From the NCBI GenBank assembly GCA_030765065.1, contig CM060989.1, forward strand, positions 34,215,501 to 34,279,500: DNA of 64,000 nt, read 5' to 3'. Position numbers and translations under genes: made by a program. The stretch is from Deroplatys truncata. Taxonomy: Eukaryota; Arthropoda; Insecta; Mantodea; Mantidae. Positions within the stretch are counted from its first letter, which is position 1, and every line of letters starts with the position of its first letter. Shown here piece by piece: positions 22,530-34,700 of the stretch. The notes beneath the pieces are model-generated. The model searched no databases. It was not told where the DNA came from and saw nothing but the letters and a program-made list of their open reading frames with translations.

Positions 22530-23438
22530 CGAGGGAGGATTGATAAGTCGGTGACTTTTTAAAGAAAATAACAATTTTATTTCTCAACATAGTCTACTTT
22601 CAATTCAGTACACATTGTCCAACGTCCTTCCAGGTAGTGGATGTCTATCACCCCTTGTGAATCCCAAAAGACAGCTGCCATGATTTTTCCTGCCGACAGA
22701 ATGGTTATCGCTTTCTTTAGAGCCGAAGAAAATCCACTGATTTGATTGTTGTTTGGTTTCAGGTTGATAGTAATGGATCCAAGTTTCATCAACCGTGATA
22801 TAACGCAAAAACTCATTTGGTTTGTGCTGGAACATGTTCAAACATTCCTGTGAAATGGCCACACAATTCTGCTTGTTTTCAACTGTGAGCAGTCGCGGCA
22901 TCCATCTTGCTGATAGCTTTCACATACCCAAAAATTCGTGCAGAATGTTATACACCCATTCACTCGAGATGTTTACAGTCTTGGCTATCTCACGGATTTT
23001 CACTCGGTGATCTTCCAACGCAATATCGTGAACTTTGTTAACAATTTTATCTGTTGTGACCTTAACTGGCCATCCTTGCACACGGCATTTCTTGTGTTCG
23101 AACGGCCACATCAAAATTCTGTCAACCACTTGTGCACCATGCCATATGATGAAGCAGAGTCTCCATAATACTTGTTGAGCTTTTCTTCCGTTTCCTTCAC
23201 CGTCTTACCATGCAAAAAGTAGTTGTTTATCAGAACATGAAATTGAAGTTTTCTCCGTTTTCTACGAACCAACACACATCTGCTTATTTTAGATGCTCTC
23301 AACAATGTTCTAAGAAACAAATGACACAGAATTTCTGCAATTATACCCAGAATAGATGTAAGACTTGGGTGCAAAGAAGAAACCTGTGATTAGAATGCTA
23401 TCTCTTGTCAAAGTCATGGACTTATCAATCCGCCCTCA
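22530..23438 (-). mobile_element. mariner, internally deleted copy
   Basis: Terminal repeats CGAGGGAGGATTGATAAGTC (22530) and its complement ending at 23438 are flanked by TA on both sides. The minus strand reads KTVKETEEKLNKYYGDSASS with a helix-turn-helix (VKIREIAKTVNISSEWVYNI), then PRLLTVENKQNCVAISQECL, the first catalytic Asp in TVDETWIHYYQPETKQQ, and then jumps to a C-terminal VDYVEK. The second and third catalytic Asp are lost in the deletion. At 909 bp it is about 370 bp short. A sister copy at 61204-62186 keeps that region. Confidence 0.85.
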
Positions 23439-23518
23439 TACAATCCGCCCTTTCAAATAGGTATATGTTTACATTAACATGTAGATCACTCTGATCTGAT
23501 CAACAAAATTTTCTACAG

Positions 23519-23744
23519 GTTCATCACATACACCGCCCTCCGTGATAGTGGCCAAAATAATGGAGAAGCTTCGAGAACACGACCGAGAAAATATACCACC
23601 AGGCTCCGTGGTTTCTGCCCCACCCATCACAAATCCTGTTACTGGTGCTGCATCTTCCCCTGCTACAGGTTCTGGAAAATTTTCTCGGGCAGCTCGCAGA
23701 GTACTCACGCGCACAGCTGTGCTTGGGGCGCTTCCTGTCAACAG
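23519..23744 (+). CDS. Host gene exon 1 in view (true 5' end upstream)
   Basis: The acceptor is ATTTTCTACAG at 23518 and the donor CAACAG|GTAGAA after 23744. The exon is 226 nt and clearly richer in GC than its surroundings. It encodes SSHTPPSVIVAKIMEKLREH, a short amphipathic stretch, then a Pro/Ala/Ser/Thr-rich linker and GKFSRAARRVLTRTAVLGAL. The last two bases AG plus the first G of exon 2 make an Arg codon. The opposite-strand frame at 23469-23741 is a shadow. Support is splice-site and phase agreement only; transcript data would settle it. Confidence 0.75.
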
Positions 23745-25676
23745 GTAGAAGTGAGATTTATTGTGAATTTATTTATTGTAAATTTTTTGTAAGTTGGACA
23801 TCTTGCATGGAAAATGTATAAAAGGACTACCTTTGCATGGATTGACTTTTAAATCCAGGAGCTCTGGTGTAATTCCCCAATGGGGTGGATTTTTCTCTAA
23901 TTAGATTCATTGTCTACCATCCAGAGTCAGAAATTGTGAAGAATGTCAGGGTGAGGTGATTAAGGCTGGAAAGATAGAATCAGATGACTGAAAAATTCAA
24001 TACCATAGCTGTGATTTGAACCTTGGATCTCCCAGTTTCCATTTGGTTGCTCTAATCACTGAGCTACCATGTCAACATGCTGGTAGGACATTAAATTCTC
24101 CAGCTGACTCACATTTTTCCCAGTAAACCATAAGATTCTACCTTTCCAACCTTGTCCTACACACATGGCTAATGTTGAACAACAATTAATTCATTAATTA
24201 AGGCTGGTTTACAATAAACCGAGAATGGAAGCCAAAACGAGAAGGGGAAGCAAGACAGCATATAACATTTTGGTTCACAATACCACAAGAACAGGAATGC
24301 ATATTGATGACCATATTGATAACAATGTGGAAAGTCAATGCATTGGGTTGTCATTTGTTTGTAACTGATCAATGAGTTTTTGTTTTTACTTTCTCTACCA
24401 CGTACCTAGTAGGTAGAGAAGGTATTCCATTCCATCAAAAAGTTTGATACCGAGGTTTCACCAGAAATACATATTTTTGAGGCTTCCTAAATACAAACAA
24501 AGCATTTTTAGAAAAAAGGTTTGTGTGTGTGCGTGCACATGTGTAAGAAAAAAAACAGTATAACTCAAAAACAAAAAGTTGAATCAACACCAAAATTGGT
24601 ATTTAAGTTCAGTATTTAAGTTAAGATGCGACATGAAGATTTTCAAGAAAATCCCCCTACCTCAAATTGCCCTTTTATATGGAACATTTTTCAAAATTTT
24701 TTATTTTCTAAACTGATCTCTAAGAAATTTGATTAAAATACCGATATTTACATGACAAATAAAATGTATATCTTGAATTTTCTGGGAATAGCGTGTGAAG
24801 TGTTCTTCATTCAGAAGGAATCTTGTGTAATCCTGTATAACTGGTAAACGTTAAGCAATAGATAAAAACATACTATACAAGAAATGTAGATCTCTTTAAA
24901 ACACTCAATTTATTTTGAATAATTTTTTTATGGCTTCAGCCATTTCCAAGATATCCATTATTAATGGTTAAATTGTTCAATACTTACAGAAGCTTATTTT
25001 TCTATCTACTTTATTTTAATTGAGATAAACCTTTGCAGAAATAGCCACATTACACATTTCATTATAGATACAAAGAGAACAGTGATAGTCAAATGTTTAA
25101 CAACTGTATGCTATTGAGGCAGTATTTTTAACACTTAAATGATTTCAGTCTAATTATATAATATATAAATTCAATAACAGCCCGCCTTAAAGCAACATGT
25201 GTATGTAACAAGATATAAAAAGTGTATATTACAGTCATGACATATGTTTATATTATTGTATACATGTGTAATAATGTTATGTGAATGTATTACATAATTA
25301 TATAATATAGGAGCTGTGAGAATAATAGGTTAAAAGTGCTAACAATGAGGTAACCTTGAGGCAGTAATGAATTAAAGTTTAAATGCTACTGGTAATTCTT
25401 GGAAACAATAATAATTTTTGTGTCAGTTTATAAAATAGCCAATCAACAACCAGAAAAAGCTTTAGTTAAATGAAGGTATTCTATTGGACTAGGATTAGCG
25501 AATCAGAAACTGAAATAGGGCAAATTGTACAAATTCAGAAGTCAGTTGCTTGTAGACAGTGTTCCTAACCGGATGCGAGATGCATCCTCGAGAAATTTAA
25601 TACGTATTTTGTGTGAGACAAAAATAGTTTACATATTAAAAAGTGCAAGTAATAAAATAAATAAAAAAAATCTCGC

Positions 25677-25746
<70 letters not shown>

Positions 25747-28700
25747 ATCAGTGAAGTGTTACTTAATCGTGTCAAGAATTAATAAAAGGAGTGAAGTAAA
25801 ATTATAATCTATTTAAGCCTACATTCTTCAGTTGCACCACTCCCTGCTAAGACATTCATGTCTCTAAAAAATATAAATACTGACACAGCCGAGGCAAACA
25901 TAAATATATAATATTTAAAGAAACAGTAAAAATTACAAAGTTAATATTTTTTTAAACATTTGGGGCAAAAGCCACTGGAAAGTACGTTTTTTGGGGGGCG
26001 AAGGCTACCAGAAACTTTTTACCATACATGCGGTTGCAACTACTTCAAGTTTGGCTCCCCAACAGTCAAAATAAAAAATACAACTCCTCCTTCAATATAA
26101 CCTACTTCACTATACTTGCCTTAAAATTCCATACTGTTTCCATGCAATCATGAGAAACAACTGAAAATTGGGAGGTCTTAAAAAGAATAACAACGTATTG
26201 AACAATTCAAACCTTAATAACAGATATCTGAGAAATGGCATATGCCACAAAAAAGGCTGTTTAAAATAAATTGTATGTTTTAAACACATCTACATTTTTT
26301 GTGTAGTACGTTTACATCTATCGCTTAACGTATACCAGTTATATGTGATTACACCCAGAAAATGCAAGATACAGATTTTATTTGTCAGTAAATATTTTTA
26401 ATATATGATATTTTAATCAAAATTGTTAAGGCCATTTTTGAGAAAATAAAAAGTTTTGAAACATTTTCCGCATAAAGAATACTTTGGGGTGGGGGGATTT
26501 TCTGTCGCATCTTTGGAAGATACTGAATGTAAATACCAAGTATCTCCGGTGAAATCTCTTTATCAAATTTTTGGGTGGAATATAATACTTCCTCTACTTG
26601 CTGTGTGTAGTAGAAAAAGTAAAAATGTAAGCTGATATGATAAACCTTCATCATAAAACAATTTGGCAATGAAATGAGCTTTGTTGCATTTTGCACTCTG
26701 GCTATTGAACAATAAAATATACCTCCTATGAAATGACATCAAAGTTGTTTTCTCCATTTGATAAATAACAATATCTTATGTATAGCACTGTCCCAATTAA
26801 CCTACAACCCTTGAATTAACAGGGCTATAACGTAGCTGAAATAGGTGCAAACTTTATGACATGTAAATTACACAAATATTTCATCCTTATAAAAATTTGA
26901 ACCAAATGTTGCATTTGAACTGTTTTATTATGCATTTCGGTGAAACAGCCAGAAATAAGCAAAGATGAAACAGTATGTTAGATATCACGTTCTAATCTGC
27001 AAGAGATTTTATCTTCATCTACACTATGTGATCAAAAGTATCCGGACACCCCCACAAACATACTTTTTTCATCTTAGGTGCATTGTGCTGCCATCTACTG
27101 CCTGGTACTTATTATCCACGACCTCAGTAGTCATTAGACATTGTGAAACAGCAGAATGGGATGCTCTATGGAACTCACAGACTTCAAACGTGGTCAGGTG
27201 ATTCGGTGTCACTTGTGTCAGAAGTCTGTACGCGAGATTTCCACACTCCTAAACATCCCTAGGTCTACTGTTTCTGATGTGATAGTGAAGTGGAAACGTG
27301 AAGGGACATGTACAGCACAAAAGCTCACAGGCCGACCTCATCTGTTGATTGACAGAGACCACCGACATTTGAAGAGGGTCGTAAAGAGTAATAGGCAGAC
27401 ATCTATCCAGACCATCACACAGGAATTCCAAACTGCATCAGGATCCACTTCAAGTATTATGACAGTTAGGTGTGAGGTGAGAAACCTTGGATTCCATGGT
27501 CGAGCAGCTGCTCATAAGCCACACATCATGCAGGAAAATGCCAAAAGATGCCTCGCTTGGTGTAAGGAGTGTCAACATTACACGATTGAACAGTGGCAAA
27601 ACGTGTGGAGTGACGAATCATGGTACACAATATGGCAATCCGATGGCAGGGTGTGGGTTTGGCGAATGCCCGGTGAACATCATCTGCCAGCGTGTGTAGT
27701 GCCAACAGTGAAATTTGGAGGTGGTGGTGTTATGGTGTGGTCATGTTTTTACTGGAGGGGGCTTGCACCCCTTGTTGTTTTGCATGGCACGATCGCAGCG
27801 CAGACCTACATTGATATTTTAAGCACCTTCTTGCTTCCCATGTTGAAGAGCAATTTGGGTATGGTGATTGTATCTTTCAACACGATCGAGCACCTGTTCA
27901 TACTGCACGGACTGTGGCGGAGTGGTTACATGACAATAACATCCCTGTAATGGACTGGCCTGCACAGAGTCCTGACTTGAATCCTATAGAACACCTTTGG
28001 GATGTTTTGGAACGCCGACTTCGTGCCAGGCCTCTCCTCAGTTCCGCACTCCATGAAGAATGGGCTGCCATTCCCCAAGAAACCTTCCAGCACCTGATTG
28101 AAAGTATGCCTGCGAGAGTGAACGCTGTCATCAAGGCAAAGGGTGGGCCAACACCATATTGACTTCCAGCATTACCGATGGAGGGCGCCACAAACTTGTA
28201 CGTCATTTTCAGCCAGGTGTCCAGATACTTTTGATCATGTAGTGTATTTAGCAATACAAGAAATATCTAAGTGACAGAAAAGTAGGCATTTAAGCTGGAG
28301 AGTGAATAAACACAAAATCTAAGGGGGAGGGTTTAATCGTGATAGTCTTTCCATTACTGAAATCTGTGACACACAGCAAGACTAGAACAAAAGAGCCACT
28401 AGTCTTAATGCATGCTGTAGTGAATCAAATTGAATACAACTGAACTTCATTTGGGTGCGTGGCCAGCCTAATGAGAATTTTCTTGGCACTGGGAAACATG
28501 CTGTTTGTCAGCAGAGTCAAATATTAACAGCCCCTTAAATTCAAGTGCATAAGACTTCTCATGCAAATTACAACTACAATAACCACACAACTTCATCATA
28601 GAAGATGTTGGAAATGATATTCTTGTGATGCCACATATCTCTCATACCTTTTAAGAAAATTTGCATCAACACTAATTAATTCTTCATGACCATGTAAATA

Positions 28701-31700
28701 AGCCATACTTTATCCGTAAAAAAAATTAAACATGGTTCAACAGAGTTATCATTAACATTATCCAACACCCAATAGCAGAAATGATTTCTACACAGTTATT
28801 GCAAGGTTGCAATTACTGAACTACCATTATCCTACAGGGTTCTAATTTGAAAAGTTTAGTGGCATTTCAAACTGAGGTTTGCAAAATTTGTGATTCCTGT
28901 GCAAACTTTCTCAGAGATTTCTTTCAACTACATTCTAACTTTTCACCAAAGTCATCAAGTTTTTCCTCTGTAAGAACACAATTATTTACTTTTTGGTTTC
29001 TTATCAAGAATAGAAGCCGTTTCCTTAAATCTATTCACAAGATTATGAACCATTTCCCTGTGAGGCATATGAACAGCAGAGAATCTGTCTATAAATCACT
29101 ATCTCACTTCTCTACAAGAGTTTGTTGTCATATAGGAATCAAGATCATGTAAACCCCCATTTAAATCATTTAACATACTCCCGCTCCCTTGCATCTATAC
29201 ATTTGAAACAATAATGTTCATCCACAAAACTACAAACAATACAGATTCCCCCTTCATGAGGAACGAAACAGTGCACCAGCATAATACAAGGCGAACCAAT
29301 AATCTACATATTTCTCTACATAATACCTCTCTGTGCCAAAAAAGTATATTACATTCTGGACTAAAGATATACAACTGTCTACCAAAATCTATGAAATGAA
29401 TTAAGCAAGAAAATACTCTCAAACACTTTTTAAAGGCATATCTGATTAACCACTGCTTTTACTCTATTCAAGAATTCTTAACTAAAGAGAATTTATAAGT
29501 ACTTTAACATGTAATTATAATTTATTCTTGGAAACTTATACATATTTTGGTTTGATAAATTTTGTAATATATTGTAATCTTACCTTGACGTGTCCAGTAT
29601 TGATTGCACCTTTTGTACTTATGTAATCATAATTTTTTTTTAAACTTATACATATTTTGGTTTATTAATTTTTGTAATATCTCGTAAATATTTTGTTATC
29701 TTACTTTGACGTGTCCAACATTGACTGTACTTCTGTATGTAACAATTAACTGGATCAATAAAAATGAAATGAAATCAAACATGAAGATTCTGTGTGCTCA
29801 GGCTTCTTGGCAGCATTAACACACTATAATACTCAAAGTCTTATAGTCTGCTCTCACAAAGTATCAACCTCTATACAGCAAAGACCAGTTGAGGAGAGGA
29901 GAGGAGGGAAATTGGAGGGGGAAAGGAACTGGTTAGAAACAGCACAGTGTGGGGCAAGCAATTCGCCATAATATGGCTACACATCAAAACGAAGGCTCTG
30001 TATTACTATAATCTGTAATAGAGGTCTGCCTGGGTTCAGGCTTAGGTTGAAAAATGTTTCTCGGGCTTGAGCTTGAAAATAAGGATGAAACAAACAAACA
30101 AAAATTTATCACATTCATCATTTGGATTTTGTCATGTAAATATCTTTAGCACATGATATATAATCAAGATCATTAGCACCATTTTTTATAAAATCAAAGA
30201 TAACAAAAACTTTATCCATGTAAAGGGAAAATAAAGACCAAAAAGATTAATTTATCACTTTTATTGGCCTGCAATGTTTAGAAGCCTGGAATAGCACAAT
30301 TATCATGAATGTAGACATTCATAGCAGTACAAGGTAATACTAGTAGTAATAAATAAATGCTCACTTTGGCCAATTACAAATAACGTTACAACAGCACAGC
30401 TGCTGCTAAATTTGCCTCCCTCCATCCACATCCCAGATATCCTAGGTAGAAGGCAGTAATACGGGTGGCATGTGGTCAATAAGCTGCTTACTACAGGGGG
30501 GGGGGGTTCAGGACGTCAGCCACCACTATTTCTGTAAAAATCCGATGTGTTGCACTCACATGAGTTTCTCTACTCTTGTACAAACTATTTTTACAAACAC
30601 TTATTCTCCAACTACTTCATGTTAATCAAGATATTAATATGCTAATCTTATTGCTAATTTTCTTGTAGGTGCAAAGGGAATATGGTAGGCTTTAAGCGAT
30701 AGTCAAATCTTTCAAGAGCTGGTTGCTATATAGAGCATTCCATTCTCTTTGCATGTCCAGGACATAAAAATGAATAACTAATTCCCATTTGATAAAAAGT
30801 ATAAGTATTAGAAAATTCAAACAAATAGCAAGGAATATCTCAGAAATTGTTCACTCCACAAAAAATATGTATATTACATAAATTGTGTGTTTTAACGAGA
30901 TCTACCATATTTAAGTAATAAAATTTTGCCTATCTCTTATGGTTTACCAGTTACGCGAAAGTCATTCAGAATGAAGAGGGCTTTTGGGGACATTCCCAGA
31001 AAATTCAAGATATACATTTCATCTGCTGTGTATATATTAAACATATGATATTTTAATAAAATTGTTAGCCATTTTTGAGAAACTCAACATTTTCGAAAAA
31101 TGTTCCATGTAAAGGGTAGTCTGGGGTAGGGGGATTTTCTTGAATATCTTCATGTCACATCCTTGGAAGATAGTAAACTTGAAGTATAGATTTTATTAGC
31201 TCCACGTAGGGCGCCAATTTGAAGCAGAATGTATTGAAGGAGTTGTATTATATTTCTTATGTTGGGGAGCTGAACTTGTAGTAGTTGCAACCGCACGTAT
31301 AGTAAACAGTTTCCGGTAGCCTTTGCCCCAAATATATTTTCAGGTGGCCTTTGCCCCAAGTTTAAAAAAGTATTAACTTTGTAATTGATTGTTTCTTTAA
31401 GTATTAAATAATTATATTTGCCTCGGCTGCATCAGTATTTATTTTAGACATGGATGTCTTGGCAGGGCGTGATGTGACAAGAATGTAGGCTTACACAGAT
31501 TTTAAGCTTTAATTCACTCCTTTTTATTAATCCTTGACACAAATTAAATAGCACTTCACTGATATCGAGAGCTGTGAGATTCTTTTATTTAATACTTGCA
31601 CTTTTTAACGCGTATACTATTTTTGTCTCACATGAATACGTAATCAATTTCTCGAGGACACATCTCGCATCTGGTTAGTAACTCTGTCTGCAGGCAACTG

Positions 31701-34700
31701 AACTGATTTCAAGCATCTAAACTTGTAAATTTCTGTATTTCAAGTCTCTGATTGGCTAATCCTACTCCAATAGAATACCTGCATTTAACTAAAGCTTTTT
31801 CTGGTTGTTGATTGGCTATTTTTTATAAACTGTCACTAAAATCACATTAATTCTTCCAAGAATCGCAAGTAGTACTGTTAAACTTTCTTACTCATTATTG
31901 ACTCAAGGTTACCTCATTGTTAGCAACTTTTAACTTATTATTCTCACAGTTCCTACATTATTAAATTACATAATACATTCACATAACATTATTGAACATG
32001 TATACAATAATATAAGCATATGCAATGACTGTTACATACATTTTACAAATTATTACATACACATATTGCTTCAAGGCAATTATTGAATTTACATTTATAT
32101 AATTTGACTAAAATCATTTAAGTGTTAAAAATACTGCCTCAAACTCAAGTACCAAGTTTGTATTTATTCAACCTTTCGTTTTTGACTTATGCTGTTCACA
32201 GACAGGCACACACATAGACATGTTTTCAAAAATGGTTTATTTGGATTCAGGGCACTTCAAAACGTATTTTGGGTGAAATCTCAATCAAATTTTTGGGTGG
32301 AATGCAATAGGGGAACTACTTACTATATGTAGTAGAGAAAGTAAAAATGCTCCTCAATTGGTCCTAAGGACTTAAGTGCATCCCTTACCATGCCTCCCAG
32401 AAGTGGAAAAAATCCCTCCCTAGGCCATTACCGGAAATCAAACTCGAGTCTCTTTGCACTGCAGGTAGAAACGTTTATTAATAGTAATAATGAATAATAA
32501 TTTTATTTAAAACAAAATTAGACAATTAGGTCTGGGCCGGGTGGTACAGTGTAACCTATTCTTGTTTTCAGACTGGGAGGAATTTTGGCCCATGCAAACC
32601 TCTAATCTATACTGTGTATAAGCATTTTATTAAACTTCTGAAACTGATGTTATTTTGTTTTGTATTGTAGGCAACAGCAGCAGAGTGTGCTTACACCAGA
32701 CAATCGCCGTTTCTTAGACAGCCAAGGAAGCAAGTCACCTGAAGTCCCTCGAAAACGAATGATAATTGGACACAGAAGTTTCACAATTGGCTGCGATGGA
32801 GAAGATCTAATTGAACTGGAACCCATATCTCACTCCTCTCCAGTTGCTGCTCCATTACCTCCAAAACCCAAACCACTGGTGCACAAGGACTCTGTACTTT
32901 CGACAGCTACAAGCCTTAGTTTAACAAGCATCGACAGCGACAGTGATACAGATGATCGTAGTAGTAGTTACGGACAGCTTAGACTACCTCCAGGTAATAC
33001 AAGCACGTTTACTTCAGCAACTACATCAGAACACCAACCCATGTTAACGCATAATCAACACATTGGAGTTGGTAATAAACGTTTTTCATCTACAAGTCTC
33101 AGTAGCTGGGAGTCTGAGGCAGTCTCGCCCTCACGCTCCGCAGAACTTGCAAGAAAGACTAATGATGCCATATCCAAAACCAATACCAAGCAACATAGTC
33201 GATTCAGCTCTCCCTCAGATGGTTTATTCGCCACTTCTTGGTCCATGAAGTATGAATCTATTCATGAAGACATGGAAACCAAATCTGTCCCTTCCAGTAG
33301 GCCTCATTCATCTGACTCTGAAAATGAACTTTCCTATTCCAGTAGTTCTGGAATCAAAGGACATAAAGTGGAACCTGTGAAAGAAAAGGATATACATTTT
33401 AGAAACATGGGAGACATAGTTAGTGCGGTTATTGCAAATAAGAAATCAAAATTAATGAGAGTAGAGTCTTCAAATAGTGGTCAATACGAAAGTTGCTGTG
33501 AGGAAATGGATCCTGTAGACGTACAAGGGAGTTCATTAAAGAAGTTAAATACCACCACTGACATAGAGGAGAGTGTTCTTGCGGCAGATAGAAAGAAAAT
33601 TCCTCAGGAAGATCCAAACACTATGCTACAGATTCGAAGGGGTAGTCTTAAAAGACAACAGCATGTTGAGGATGACGATGCAACAGTGTTGGAATCATCT
33701 GGTAATTTAGTGATAGTGGCTGATAGCATAAATGTTGATGAAAAGTTGAAAGAACAAAACAATGAAATAAGAACAGGTTTTATAGAAAAAGAGGGAAACA
33801 GTGCGGAATGTCTGAAAAAGATGGTAGAAGTTGAAATCGGCCCAACACGCAGTGATTCTTCAAATGAAAACTCGTCAACTGATCAATTGCAAGTTGCCAA
33901 TATGGAACAGAGAGGAGATTCATTCGAGATGGAAGAGGTAAACGTAATAGTACCTAAGCTATAAATTTAGAGAATAACATGTTTTAGATAATGGCTGATA
34001 CTCATGCTAAAGTAACATTAAAGGATGAAGAAGGCTAGAATTAGGGCTCAAATAGCATTTATAAGTTGGGTTGACGGATACAAATCCAAAGGCTGGTTCA
34101 CAATAATCTGAGAAGGCAAACAAGAACGGGAAGGTAAACAGTACCCCGGGAATGAGAATGGAATGCATATCTATGGCAATATTGAAAGCAAAGTGGAAAG
34201 TCAATTTTGTGCATTGGGATGTCATTTGTTTGTAACTAACCAATAGTATTTCTTTAACTGCTTCCGATTCACCCAACATAGTGCAGGTTGGACAATGTCA
34301 AAATTCGAAGAGAGATATTTTTTAAATGCAGATCCATTACTATTTGTGATTCCTCTGGCCATACCAAGGTTTATTCCTTTATTAATACGAGGATCACTAG
34401 ATATGTATTGAGACAGCAAAATATGAATAGTCACAGAAACATTTTGTTTATTCCAGCTTCTCGCTGTATGCAGCATTCCATCCTCCGGAACCACTTTTGG
34501 AAGCATCCATGCCGCTCAGTTTCTGGCACTGCAGATAATTCCTCTTCGTATGCAGGAACAGCTTCTTCAGGGCTAGAAAATCAGTGATGACCTCGAAGTC
34601 AGTTCTTCATCGTAGGGAACAGGAAGAAATCACATGGTGCCAGATCGGGACTATAGGGTGGATGAGTCAATAGTTTTCCCTCAGTTCCTTGCAGAAACTC

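Larger units (their letters stand above)
24382..26625. repeat. Rep-A copy 3: foldback of a minus and a plus arm, with an LTR inside
   Basis: From 24382 to about 24984 the sequence is Rep-A on the minus strand. At about 24985 (TTCAATACTTACAGAAGC) it switches to Rep-A on the plus strand, which runs to 25114, is interrupted by a solo LTR (25115-26109), and resumes to 26625, ending TAGTAGAAAAAGTAAAAA. The plus arm has lost about 100 bp near 26545. It belongs to the same subfamily as copy 2. Confidence 0.75.

Noticed and set aside
23469..23741. 90-codon minus-strand ORF rich in Ala/Glu/Gly
   Set aside because: It lies antisense to the proposed exon 1, whose splice borders and phase fit the host gene; the minus frame is a shadow of the GC-rich exon.
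25525..25782. 85-codon ORF with repeated Ser-Leu
   Set aside because: It is created by the (CT)n run within a solo LTR; no independent coding evidence.
33055..33617. Other frames inside exon 2
   Set aside because: Overlap the 1.27-kb open exon frame; no splice or domain support.
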